This document shows, piece after piece, positions 1-8,120 of a DNA stretch of 64,000 nt. Made by a program: the position numbers and the translations under genes. Source of the DNA: Endomicrobiales bacterium (GTDB lineage: Bacteria; Elusimicrobiota; Endomicrobiia; Endomicrobiales; JAFGGC01). The DNA lies in NCBI GenBank assembly GCA_016930715.1, contig JAFGGC010000011.1, positions 124,001-188,000 of the forward strand, read 5' to 3'. Each line of letters begins with the position of its first letter. Within the stretch, counting starts at the first letter, position 1. The notes beneath the pieces are model-generated. The model ran no database searches and was not told the DNA's origin. It saw only the letters and a program-made list of their open reading frames with translations.

Positions 1-421
1 GATTCAGGTCGAGCTTCCCGGGCTTCATTGAGGAAAGCGACACCAGCGTCATCTGTTCGTCCGTGTGAGTTGACCTGAGATAATACGGCCTCATGAAATT
101 GGCGAGCGTTCTCTCGCCGCCGTCAAAAAATATGTTTCCGCCGGAAGTAATACCCATGCTTTTCAGGACGGGCGTCATATACGGCTTCGAGCCGTCCCTG
201 AGCCTGCCGACGGGACTGCCCCCCTCGGAATGTTCGTATATATTGTCTCTTGTCCGCTTCATCGTATCGAAGAACGAGTCCACGGCGTGTTCTTGGCATG
301 AAAGAAGCGAGATCCTTTCGGCGGAAGGAAGACCCCAACCCGCTCCGGTTCCTGATATTACAGCCGCCGCAAGCGCTATCAACGCCACCGATACGGCTTC
401 AACATATTTTTTCTTACTCAT
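1..421 (-). CDS. N-terminal part of a membrane-anchored protein of unknown function (cut by window edge)
   Basis: An open frame of 140 codons runs off the left edge. Its ATG (421-419) overlaps the stop of the upstream methyltransferase gene in the string AATGAGTAA, so it is probably translationally coupled. The first 24 residues are a lysine-rich start followed by a hydrophobic stretch (VALIALAAAVISG), either a signal peptide or the first membrane helix. The visible remainder is soluble-looking, with the motif GWGLPSAERISLL just after the helix. That motif reminds me of the periplasmic start of GT39-like membrane glycosyltransferases, but I cannot confirm this from 140 residues. Its position at the end of a polysaccharide operon is compatible with a glycan role. 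Unknown function, real gene likely. Confidence 0.6.
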   Translation of the reverse strand, partial: MSKKKYVEAVSVALIALAAAVISGTGAGWGLPSAERISLLSCQEHAVDSFFDTMKRTRDNIYEHSEGGSPVGRLRDGSKPYMTPVLKSMGITSGGNIFFDGGERTLANFMRPYYLRSTHTDEQMTLVSLSSMKPGKLDLN

Positions 422-1154
422 TGAATTTTCCCACGGCTATTATCGACTGACCGTAAAAACTTGAAAACATTTTATCGAAAGTCCTGATTACCGGTATGGC
501 GTATCTGTCGAACAGTCTGGCCATAGCCCCGGAGGATTTGTCGTGTATCCTGACGCCCATTATCCTGTTGGCCACGAACCACCCTATGGCGCCGAAGAAA
601 TTGAAATAGAACACTTTTTCCCCCGTTATCCCCGCCTTCGAGAACAGTTCTGCGACGTCTTTCTTTTCAAACCTTAAAAAGTGCCCGGCTTCCCTGTCGA
701 TGCTCCCGTAAAGCATTTTTCCGGCCGGCGCTAATATAACCACCCTTGCCTTCGGCGCGCAGCGTCCCACGGCCTTCAAGAACCCGGCCATATCCTCAAT
801 GTGCTCGAGGACGTTCATCATGAACACGGTGTCATACCCTCCGCCCACAAGCTCCTTTTCCAGATTCGGGTCAGCGTTGCCGGCAAGCGAGCCCTGCCTG
901 AAACTCGCGTGCTTTTCGCCACCGAACTTCTCCTTCAGGTGCTCTATGACGTCGGCACTTATGTCCAGACCAGCGTATCTTTCGGACCGCGGGACTATTC
1001 TTTCAGCCATGCTCCCGTAACCCGGCCCGATCTCGATGACCCTTCTTCCCAAGTACGACCCTATAGTGTCGAATATCCAGTCGTAATAATTCCTGATGCC
1101 GGTCTGAGCCGGTATTATCAGCGACAGCCCTTTTATTTCTTGACTTTTGTTCAT
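414..1154 (-). CDS. class I SAM-dependent methyltransferase
   Basis: This 246-residue protein carries the SAM-binding glycine motif VIEIGPGYGSMAERI (about residues 39-53), the acidic end of strand 2 (YAGLDIS) and the later motif DTVFMMNVLEHIED, all typical of class I methyltransferases (Methyltransf_11/23 type). It probably methylates a sugar or lipid intermediate in the cytoplasm; the substrate cannot be read from sequence. The C-terminal third contains a hydrophobic, aromatic patch (FYFNFFGAIGWFVANRI) that could touch the membrane. Its start overlaps the stop of the preceding glycosyltransferase gene by 4 bases and its stop overlaps the next ATG, so it is an interior gene of the polysaccharide operon that begins near 8.0 kb. 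Confidence 0.85.
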   Translation of the reverse strand: MNKSQEIKGLSLIIPAQTGIRNYYDWIFDTIGSYLGRRVIEIGPGYGSMAERIVPRSERYAGLDISADVIEHLKEKFGGEKHASFRQGSLAGNADPNLEKELVGGGYDTVFMMNVLEHIEDMAGFLKAVGRCAPKARVVILAPAGKMLYGSIDREAGHFLRFEKKDVAELFSKAGITGEKVFYFNFFGAIGWFVANRIMGVRIHDKSSGAMARLFDRYAIPVIRTFDKMFSSFYGQSIIAVGKFNE

Positions 1155-2218
1155 AAGATTTCGTTAATGGCATGCACCAGCTTTTCGGTTGCCTTGTGGA
1201 ATGAATAGACCTGTTCGGCGTCTTTCCTCGCGTTCGCGCCCATTCTCGCTCTTTCGCCCGGATTGTTTATCAAGTATTCTATTTTCTCCAGCCACTCGCC
1301 TGCGTTTCCCGCCAGGTAGCCGTTATGGCCGTCTCTTATCAATTGCCGGTTTATGCCCACCGGCGACGCCACCGACGGTATCCCCATCGCCATGTACTGA
1401 AGCAGTTTGTACCCTCCCTTGCCCCTCGTCCATTCATCGTCTTTCAATGGCATTACGCCTATGTCAAACCTCGCGAGGTTCCCTACTTCCGTGTCGAGTT
1501 TCCATTCCGCTATCTCAAAGCCCGCAAGATCCGCCATCTCCGGATCCGCACCTATCAAAAGGACTTCCGCTTTCCCGTATTTCCGCGTTACCCGCCTTAA
1601 CAGCTCGGTTATCTCCTTCAAATATATCGTCGTCGTCCTGCTGCCTATCCATCCGATGACCACTTTTTCTTTCACCGTATTTTTTCGCGGCGCGTATCGT
1701 TCAGTGTCAATGGGCCCCGTTATCTTTAAAACGTTGCTTTTGCCCACGTGTTCAGCGTTATGGTCGTTCTCTAGCACTATCAAGTCGCTGTTTCCGACAA
1801 TATTGTCGAAACGTTTCTTAATTTCCTCTTCTTTTTCCTTCAGCCCGGAGTCCGTTTCGTGTATCCTGAAAATTGCGTCGTCAAAATCAAAAACTATTTT
1901 TTTACCTGTTTTTTTAAGTTTTTTGACCGTGTCGTGGTCAAGAAGCACCTTTTGCATGAACAATACGTCGTATCTTCCCGCCAGGCTCACGAATCTGAAA
2001 ACCCCCAATTCCCTGGCAAAGGCCTTTAACAACCCGTTTATCGCCCTGAAAACCGCGTTGAACGGAAACACACACCTGTTGCCTAAACTCAGCGTCGGCT
2101 CGTGTATGATGACTTTCGACTCGATGCCTTTTTTTTGAAGATGAGGCAGGTACTGGAAAACCCTTGTCCTGCTGCTGGGAAGCAACCGGTCACCTGCCGC
2201 CAGAAAAAGCACTTTCAC
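1151..2218 (-). CDS. GT4-type glycosyltransferase
   Basis: A 355-residue GT-B fold glycosyltransferase. The N-terminus (MKVLFLAAGDRLLPSSRTR) shows the usual first strand and glycine loop, and the C-terminal half holds the family 1/4 nucleotide-sugar region: VVIGWIGSRTTTIYLKEI, then EWTRGKGGYKLLQYMAMGIP and the closing SVASPVGINRQLI. It should transfer a sugar from a nucleotide donor to a lipid-linked or surface glycan acceptor on the cytoplasmic side. The start overlaps the stop of the upstream methyltransferase gene (ATGA type) and its stop overlaps the next methyltransferase start, so the three are coupled. Donor and acceptor are unknown. Confidence 0.85.
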   Translation of the reverse strand: MKVLFLAAGDRLLPSSRTRVFQYLPHLQKKGIESKVIIHEPTLSLGNRCVFPFNAVFRAINGLLKAFARELGVFRFVSLAGRYDVLFMQKVLLDHDTVKKLKKTGKKIVFDFDDAIFRIHETDSGLKEKEEEIKKRFDNIVGNSDLIVLENDHNAEHVGKSNVLKITGPIDTERYAPRKNTVKEKVVIGWIGSRTTTIYLKEITELLRRVTRKYGKAEVLLIGADPEMADLAGFEIAEWKLDTEVGNLARFDIGVMPLKDDEWTRGKGGYKLLQYMAMGIPSVASPVGINRQLIRDGHNGYLAGNAGEWLEKIEYLINNPGERARMGANARKDAEQVYSFHKATEKLVHAINEIL

Positions 2219-2793
2219 TTGACGACCTCCAGCTTAACCCGTATCGAATGGACCACGTTCCAAAGGAACCTTCTCATCACCGCCAGGACCGGGGTAAATA
2301 TGAAATTACCCCTGAAATCGAAAGGCGGCAGGTACTGATACGATATTTTGAGCACCTTGAAATTCGTGCCAATCCCGTAGTCCGAACCGTACCACTTTTC
2401 ATCGGTAAAATACCTCAGCATCTCCGGAGGTATCACGGCTTTGTGAGTCGGGTCCTTGAACTGCGTGAAAGACTGGTAATAAGGCAGGGTTAACTCAATC
2501 AGCGCCCCATTCTTGCAGATCCTGTACATTTCCTTGAAAATGAATATCGTGTCGGGGAAGTGTTCGATGAAAAAATTGGAATATATGCCGTCAACGCTTC
2601 CCGTTTCGAACGGAAGACCCTTCTCGAGCGAGCAGACCACGTCCACGCCTTCTAGCTTTTTGGAATCCACCCCGACATACCCCTCTTTCTTCCTGACGCC
2701 GCAGCCCAGGTCGATCCTGAGCTCCTTGCCCCCGGCAATATCGGAGGCTTCCTTCTTCGAGAGTTTTCTGTCGTCGTTGATGGTAATGGGCAT
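2215..2793 (-). CDS. class I SAM-dependent methyltransferase
   Basis: The ATG at 2793 is preferred (192 residues) because a GGAG ribosome site lies six bases upstream; an earlier in-frame ATG at 2853 would add 20 residues lying inside the neighbouring gene. The protein has the SAM motif LRIDLGCGVRKKEGYVGVD near residue 23, then a phase typical of Methyltransf_11 proteins (GSVDGIYSNFFIEHFPDT). The C-terminus is rich in aromatic residues (YQYLPPFDFRGNFIF). It is the second of three different methyltransferases within 3 kb, arguing for a glycan with several methyl groups or a methylated chain end. Target unknown. Confidence 0.83.
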   Translation of the reverse strand: MPITINDDRKLSKKEASDIAGGKELRIDLGCGVRKKEGYVGVDSKKLEGVDVVCSLEKGLPFETGSVDGIYSNFFIEHFPDTIFIFKEMYRICKNGALIELTLPYYQSFTQFKDPTHKAVIPPEMLRYFTDEKWYGSDYGIGTNFKVLKISYQYLPPFDFRGNFIFTPVLAVMRRFLWNVVHSIRVKLEVVK

Positions 2794-2801
2794 TTTTTCT
2801 C

Positions 2802-3380
2802 CTATTCTCTCAGATGTTTTATAGGTTTGAGGACCAACCTGCCGTCCTCGCACACCTTGCGTATTTCATCCAGGACTTCCGGCCATTCGTATATTATGAA
2901 CGCCTTGCCGGTCACCGGCAAAGTGTTGTCAAAGGCTTTCTGCAGTCTTTTTTTGTTTTCAACGACGTACTGGAACACCCCTCTGCAAAACAGAACGTCC
3001 CACTTCTTTGCCTTTTCTGGGCACGCTTCCGCGACAACGTCCCAGTAGAATGTCTTCAGCCCGGGATATACCCTGTCTAGCATGTCTTTTGAGCAGTCGC
3101 AGCCTTCGACTTTAAACTCGTCCCTCAGGCCGTTCATTATCCGCCCCCACCCGCATCCTATCTCAAGCACTCCCTCCGGCGAGTATTTTCCTATGTCTGC
3201 CTTTATCTCATCTATTGTCGGGTTCGATACAAGCTCAGCCGCGCCGCGCTCCTTCTGGCGTTCGTACACGTCCATCCTGTATTGTCTTCCCTTTTCGGAC
3301 ACCCAGTCCCTGTAATAATCCCTTTCGGGTTCAAGGCCGAGTTTTCTTAGTACTTTTTTTGTTATCTCGCTAATCTTCAT
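2802..3380 (-). CDS. class I SAM-dependent methyltransferase
   Basis: This 192-residue protein shows the SAM-binding motif VLEIGCGWGRIMNGLRDEF at about residues 72-90, followed by VEGCDCSKDMLDRV (strand 2 end) and DVLFCRGVFQYV (strand 4). The N-terminal 60 residues are highly charged and helical with no recognisable domain. It overlaps the radical SAM gene upstream by 11 bases and stops eight bases before the start of the next methyltransferase gene. It is short for a stand-alone methyltransferase, but no frameshift is evident. Likely modifies the same polysaccharide as its neighbours; the specific acceptor cannot be inferred. Confidence 0.8.
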   Translation of the reverse strand: MKISEITKKVLRKLGLEPERDYYRDWVSEKGRQYRMDVYERQKERGAAELVSNPTIDEIKADIGKYSPEGVLEIGCGWGRIMNGLRDEFKVEGCDCSKDMLDRVYPGLKTFYWDVVAEACPEKAKKWDVLFCRGVFQYVVENKKRLQKAFDNTLPVTGKAFIIYEWPEVLDEIRKVCEDGRLVLKPIKHLRE

Positions 3381-4911
3381 AATCCTCGAATATGTTCCCG
3401 GATCCGTGCGCCGCCTTCGTGTATATATTCCTGAGCCTTTCTCCGAAAATCACGAATTCGGCGTCAACCGGAAATTTATAAAACGAGTTCTCGACCCTCC
3501 ATCTTGCAATCCAGCGCAGGATGAAATTGGCAAAAACCGACTTGTAAACCGCCTTTAAGAATTTTTTCACCGGTCCCGCCGGATATATGTCGCTTTCGTC
3601 CTTTATCCGCGAAGAATACGGAAAATAGTAGAATACGAAATACCTCACGAGCTTCCTCTGCGCCTTGGTAATCCATGGGCCCTTGAACTTCCTAAGGGTG
3701 TGGTGAGACCATTCCTCGAGGTTTGCAGGTTCCTTCATCCCGTTTTCAACGGCCGTTTTGTACAGCGGGGTACACGGGTACGGGGTATAGTAGAAGAGCC
3801 TGTAGCCAATGTGCGGGTCTATCCGGCGGCATTTGAGTATTAGCTCCGTCGTATCGTAAATGTCCTTGGTCGACGTGCCTGGCACGCATACCATCGTGGA
3901 CAGGAACGAGCGTATCCCGTACTTGCTCACTTTTTTCACGTAATCCACGTTCTCCGCGACCGTGGCTTTCTTGTCGAGTATACGAAGCACCTCGTCGGAT
4001 CCGGACTCCGCGCCTATGTGAAGCTGCCTGCATCCGGAATCGCGTATCAGCTTTATGTCTTCCTCCCCGAACGCCTTTAGCAGCAGGCCGACGTGCGCAC
4101 CCGCGTCCCAAGATATCTTGTAAGGTTTGGCAATGAGCTTCGCGCAGAACTCGCGCACCCTTTTAACGGACACGAAAAAATTGTCGTCGTCAAAAGTAAC
4201 GGCGTTTATGCCGTGTTTCGCGACCAGATAATCGATGTCCGAAATGACCCTGTCGATGTCCCTGTAATAGGTGTGCCTCTTGTACACGACCGATACCGCG
4301 CAGAAGGTGCAGTCGTAGGGGCATCCCATGCTCGCTATCATTCCTATGGTCCTGTCGCCCCAGGGCTGCCTGAAAATGTACTTTTCCACGTCTATTTCGC
4401 CGTAGTCAATCTCGAGGTCCTTCATAAAATCCACTACCGGGCTGTCCGGATTGCTTACTATTTCATTTCCCTTTTTGTACGAAAGGCCCTTTATGCCTTC
4501 AAGGCTCTTTCCGTTTCTCAGGGCATCGATTAATTCCCTGAACGCTGTCTCGCCCTGTCCCCTCACCACAATGTCAACGAGCGGGTGTTCAAGCGTCTGT
4601 TTTGGCATCGAAGTCGGGTGCCACCCCCCCCAGACAACAGGTATTTTCGGATACTTCTTTTTAAGCAGCGCTGATATCTTCAGCCCGTTCGATATCTGTA
4701 TGCCCGTAAAAGAGCTTATGCCGAAGCATTCAGCTTGCTCTAATCCTTCCAGAGAACTTTCCAAGTCCTGTTCCATTCTCTCGTCTATTATCCTGACGTT
4801 AATACCGTGCTTTTTTAGATGGCTTTTCAGGTGAATCAGAGCGTAAGGAAGCCTGCCCGCCATCCCCGTTCCAGGCCACGGCCTCGGAAAAAACATCACT
4901 ATATTCGTCAT
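3370..4911 (-). CDS. B12-binding radical SAM protein
   Basis: A 513-residue protein of the cobalamin-binding radical SAM group (BchE/HpnP-like architecture). The N-terminal half looks like a Rossmann B12-binding domain (VRIIDERMEQDL, VVWGGWHPTSMP, DIVVRGQGETAFREL), and the radical SAM cluster motif is present as CPYDCTFC near residue 200, which matches CxxxCxxC binding of a [4Fe-4S] cluster. Downstream signatures DDDNFFV and LHIGAESGSDEVLRILDK are usual for the TIM barrel. Such enzymes methylate or rearrange unactivated carbons; in this operon a sugar or lipid carrier is the plausible substrate, but that is inference. It overlaps both flanking genes slightly. Confidence 0.88.
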   Translation of the reverse strand: MTNIVMFFPRPWPGTGMAGRLPYALIHLKSHLKKHGINVRIIDERMEQDLESSLEGLEQAECFGISSFTGIQISNGLKISALLKKKYPKIPVVWGGWHPTSMPKQTLEHPLVDIVVRGQGETAFRELIDALRNGKSLEGIKGLSYKKGNEIVSNPDSPVVDFMKDLEIDYGEIDVEKYIFRQPWGDRTIGMIASMGCPYDCTFCAVSVVYKRHTYYRDIDRVISDIDYLVAKHGINAVTFDDDNFFVSVKRVREFCAKLIAKPYKISWDAGAHVGLLLKAFGEEDIKLIRDSGCRQLHIGAESGSDEVLRILDKKATVAENVDYVKKVSKYGIRSFLSTMVCVPGTSTKDIYDTTELILKCRRIDPHIGYRLFYYTPYPCTPLYKTAVENGMKEPANLEEWSHHTLRKFKGPWITKAQRKLVRYFVFYYFPYSSRIKDESDIYPAGPVKKFLKAVYKSVFANFILRWIARWRVENSFYKFPVDAEFVIFGERLRNIYTKAAHGSGNIFEDYED

Positions 4912-6440
4912 GATAATCCGAACCTCGCTTTTATTCTTCCGAACAATTCGTCAATTAGCGCCGCTTCTTCCATCCTGAACACCTTCTTTGAAAAAACGTA
5001 GTAAACGGCCAGACCGCACGCGCACAAAAGCACCTTTACCAGCGGAGCGCCTTCCGCGATATAGTAAAAAGGATACACCATTGCCAGGCTCATCGCCGTT
5101 CCGGCCGCAATCTTCGCCAGCGTCGGCAAAACCGGGTGCCAGTCGGCGCCGCCTGTTATCTTCTTTATTATTACAATCGTCATTACTATCGCGAGGTTGT
5201 GGAACACCGCGAATGCCGCCGGCACGGCCAGGTATCCGATCCTTCCGAGCAAAAAATAGCACAGGAAAACGTATATCGGGAACAGGACGTATCCCAGCGA
5301 CGAGATCAGCAGGTTCCGCTTGAGCGCGTAAAAACCCTGCGATATGACCGTTCCTATCATGCTCGCAGGCAGCGACAGAAGGTATATCACGAACGCTATG
5401 TAAACCGCTCCCGTGTCGCCGGATGTGAACGCCCTCCTTTCGAAAACAACCTTTATTACGTCCCTTCCAAACACAGAGAGAAAGACCATTATCGGCACGC
5501 CCATAAAAAGCAGCATTTTTATCCCCTTCGATATTATCCCCTTGAACGCCGGCATGTTCCTCTCGGCCGCGTATTTCGACATCGACGGGAATATCGACAG
5601 CGATATGCCGGAAACAAGTATCATCGAAAGTACGGCTATGAGCTTCTGCGCGTATCCAACGTGTGAAATACTCCCTTCCCCGAGTTTCGAAAGGAAAAAC
5701 CTGTCCACTATCGGAACGCCTCTGTATATTATCATCCCTATGACCAGCGGCAGCATGAGGCCTATCAGTTCGCGGATGCCCTCGCTTCTGAATTCAAGGT
5801 TGAAACTATACTGCATTTCCTTTTTGGCGCACATCCCGCCCAAAAGAAGGAACATCTGCACGATTCCGGCGGTGAGCATTGCCAGGACTATGCTCTTCGT
5901 GCTCAATACGTCGTGAAAAAGAAGGATATACGCGATAATCAGCACCGGCGCGATTATCTTGTTGAAGGAAGGTATCATGAACCTTCTTTTTGAATAGTAT
6001 ATGCTGGCGAAGAGCTCGTTAAGCACGGCGAATATGGTCAGCGGCAGGAGTATCTGCAGTATTATTCTCGAGCCCGCTACCTGCGCCTGGCCGAAACCGG
6101 GCGCTATGAACGACATTATCTGGCCCGAAGAAACCACGCCGACTACCGTTGTGACGACCGTGACGATGATTATGAGGTTTATGACCGCGCTCACGATCTT
6201 CCACAAGTTATCGCGCTTTTTAATCGAATATTCGGTAAAAAACGGGATGAAAGTGTAATTGAGCGTGCTCGTGGCTATCTCTATAACGAACAGGGGTATG
6301 GTTATCGCGGCAAAGTACAGGTCCATCTCGGCGCCGGCGCCGAACTTGGCGGCTATCAATACGTTGCTAAGAAACGAGAGTATCAGGCCGACTGAAGTGA
6401 AGGAAGTGACAAGGAATGCTGAACTTGCTACCTGGCTCAT
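4908..6440 (-). CDS. MurJ/Wzx-type lipid-linked glycan flippase
   Basis: A 510-residue polytopic membrane protein with roughly 13-14 hydrophobic segments and the family signatures of MOP-superfamily flippases: a start with FLVTSFTSVGLILSFLSN, the segment FGAGAEMDLYFAAITIP, and DRFFLSKLGEGSISHVGYAQ in the middle, close to MurJ (MviN). Proteins of this family move undecaprenyl-linked peptidoglycan or O-antigen units across the inner membrane. Its place between an aminotransferase and a radical SAM protein in a glycan operon suggests it serves this polysaccharide rather than being the housekeeping lipid II flippase; sequence alone cannot decide. It overlaps the neighbouring genes by 4 bases on each side. 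Confidence 0.85.
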   Translation of the reverse strand: MSQVASSAFLVTSFTSVGLILSFLSNVLIAAKFGAGAEMDLYFAAITIPLFVIEIATSTLNYTFIPFFTEYSIKKRDNLWKIVSAVINLIIIVTVVTTVVGVVSSGQIMSFIAPGFGQAQVAGSRIILQILLPLTIFAVLNELFASIYYSKRRFMIPSFNKIIAPVLIIAYILLFHDVLSTKSIVLAMLTAGIVQMFLLLGGMCAKKEMQYSFNLEFRSEGIRELIGLMLPLVIGMIIYRGVPIVDRFFLSKLGEGSISHVGYAQKLIAVLSMILVSGISLSIFPSMSKYAAERNMPAFKGIISKGIKMLLFMGVPIMVFLSVFGRDVIKVVFERRAFTSGDTGAVYIAFVIYLLSLPASMIGTVISQGFYALKRNLLISSLGYVLFPIYVFLCYFLLGRIGYLAVPAAFAVFHNLAIVMTIVIIKKITGGADWHPVLPTLAKIAAGTAMSLAMVYPFYYIAEGAPLVKVLLCACGLAVYYVFSKKVFRMEEAALIDELFGRIKARFGLS

Positions 6441-7552
6441 TTTTGAAATTCCAGCACGGAATCAATGATAAGCTTTATCTCCTCGTCCTTGAGGTCGGGG
6501 TACAGTGGCAGGGTCAATATCCTTTTCCATACTGTGTCGCAAACCGGTGTCTTTCCCCTGCAGGATTTGTACATATCGTAATGGTTGTTCGGGATGTAAT
6601 GCACGCTTGAGGATATGCCTCTGTCCTTGAGGAATTTGTTGAGTTCGTCCCTTTTGCCGATCTTTATGACGTAGTTGTGGCAGGAGGGTTTCGACATGTA
6701 TTCTTTAGCCTTCGGCACTTCTATGCCGCCGGCCCCGAGGAAGGCTTTCGAGTATCTTTCTGAAATCTCTTTCCTTTTACTATTTGTAACGTCTATCTTT
6801 CCGAGCTGGACGATGCCCAGTGAAGCCGCTATGTCGCTCATGTGGTACTTGTATCCCACTCCTTCGACGTTATAGTACCACGAATAGCCCTTTGAATCCT
6901 CCGAACCCCTGCTCCAGGTATCCTTTGTTATCCCCATCCAGCGCAGTTTTATAAGTTTCTTGTAGAGCGCTTCGTCGTTCGTTGTTATCATTCCGCCTTC
7001 GCCGGTGGAAAGGTTCTTGACGGCGTGAAAACTGAAACACCCGATGTCCGCCAGGGACCCGAGCTTTCTGCCCCTGTATTCCCCTCCGCAGCCGTGCGCC
7101 GCGTCCTCTATGACTTTTAGATCATGCTTTTTAGCTACGGAATTGACCTTATCCATATCCACCGAGTAGCCGCCATAGTGAACTACCACTATCGCTTTTG
7201 TCTTCTTCGTCACGAGCGCCTCTATTTTCGAAGCGTCGATATTGAGCGAATCCTCTTCTATGTCGCAGAAAACAGGGACAGCTCCGTTATACAGAATTGC
7301 GTGGTTCGTCGAAATAAAAGTCATCGGCGTCGTTATGACTTCCGAGCCTTCAAGCCCCAGCACCATCATTCCGAGATGAAGGGCCGCGGTGGCGGAATTG
7401 ACGCCCACCGCGTATTTAACGCCGATATACTTGGCGAATTTATCCTCGAACTCTCCGGTCTTCGGGCCGAGACCTATCCAGCCGCTTTTCAGCACCTCGG
7501 TAACGGCCTCGACTTCCCGATCATCCATGCAGGGCTTGAATACCGGTATCAT
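6437..7552 (-). CDS. DegT/DnrJ/EryC1/StrS-family sugar aminotransferase
   Basis: A 371-residue PLP-dependent aminotransferase. Family marks are the start MIPVFKPCMDDREVEAVTEV, the segment GVNSATAALHLGM that holds the PLP phosphate, DAAHGCGGEYRGRKLG, and the lysine region GCFSFHAVKNLSTGEGG, where the K of AVKN is the expected Schiff-base residue (about residue 187). These enzymes aminate nucleotide-linked keto-sugars. It overlaps the RmlC-like epimerase gene upstream by 4 bases, and the pairing suggests both act on one dTDP- or UDP-keto-sugar. No nucleotidyltransferase or dehydratase for that sugar lies within the window. Confidence 0.9.
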   Translation of the reverse strand: MIPVFKPCMDDREVEAVTEVLKSGWIGLGPKTGEFEDKFAKYIGVKYAVGVNSATAALHLGMMVLGLEGSEVITTPMTFISTNHAILYNGAVPVFCDIEEDSLNIDASKIEALVTKKTKAIVVVHYGGYSVDMDKVNSVAKKHDLKVIEDAAHGCGGEYRGRKLGSLADIGCFSFHAVKNLSTGEGGMITTNDEALYKKLIKLRWMGITKDTWSRGSEDSKGYSWYYNVEGVGYKYHMSDIAASLGIVQLGKIDVTNSKRKEISERYSKAFLGAGGIEVPKAKEYMSKPSCHNYVIKIGKRDELNKFLKDRGISSSVHYIPNNHYDMYKSCRGKTPVCDTVWKRILTLPLYPDLKDEEIKLIIDSVLEFQK

Positions 7553-8025
7553 TTTTTTGCTCCGGTCCCCTTGGGTTCGCCGTCTTTCATCCAGTCATAT
7601 CCTATCTCTTTGTCATCGTGCGCTATCCTGCCCTCGTCCGAAGGATCGTAAATGCTGGACGTGGCGTATATCAGGTCGCTCGGACCCTCAAGGCACCTGC
7701 AGCCGTGGGCCACGCCGGGAGGAATACGCACGACTGTCGCGTCCTGTTTTTCTCCCATTAGAAATTCCATGATTTTTCCGTATGTTTTGGAACCTTTTCT
7801 CCTGTCGCACAGCGCTACTCTCAGCAGGCCGTTCGCCACGTACCAGTAATCCGTCTGTTTCTGGTGGATGTGCCAGGCCTTCAGGACCCCGGCGTGCATC
7901 TTTGAATGGCTCCACTGCCCGAATTCCGTGTTGAAGACATCGTCGGTTTTCCTTATGATTTCCCTGAAAAAACCCCTTTCGTCGTTGTTTGTCACCAGCT
8001 TCTTGACAATCACTCCGTCTATCAT
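7549..8025 (-). CDS. RmlC-like cupin, dTDP-4-keto-sugar 3,5-epimerase family
   Basis: A 158-residue cupin with RmlC features: the opening DERGFFREI, the histidine motif WHIHQKQTDYWYV at about residues 50-62, a strand with RKGSKTYG, and the second metal-free cupin motif IPPGVAHGCRCL. RmlC proteins epimerise dTDP-4-keto-6-deoxy sugars; shorter relatives isomerise or only bind them, so the precise reaction is uncertain. It is the first gene after the 8.09-8.12 kb promoter and is coupled by a 4-base overlap to the aminotransferase. A GAGAGG ribosome site sits about five bases before its ATG. Confidence 0.8.
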   Translation of the reverse strand: MIDGVIVKKLVTNNDERGFFREIIRKTDDVFNTEFGQWSHSKMHAGVLKAWHIHQKQTDYWYVANGLLRVALCDRRKGSKTYGKIMEFLMGEKQDATVVRIPPGVAHGCRCLEGPSDLIYATSSIYDPSDEGRIAHDDKEIGYDWMKDGEPKGTGAKK

Positions 8026-8090
8026 CAGTACCTCTCAGTTCACCGCAGAACACAAAACGCTGTTTTAACGGTCTTTTCAATTGTTTTTAT

Positions 8091-8119
8091 ATTATATAAA
8101 AGAATTCCGTGAAAAACAA
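8091..8119 (-). promoter_or_regulatory. putative sigma70 promoter of the 8.0-0 kb glycan operon
   Basis: On the minus strand a perfect TATAAT (8096-8091) follows TTGTTT (8119-8114) with a 17-base spacer, in the 95-base gap upstream of the RmlC-like gene. The -35 is weak (only TTG matches well) and abuts the end of the upstream glycosyltransferase gene. Position and spacing support an internal promoter for the next eight genes; there is no other gap of comparable size in this region. Confidence 0.5.
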
Positions 8120-8120
8120 C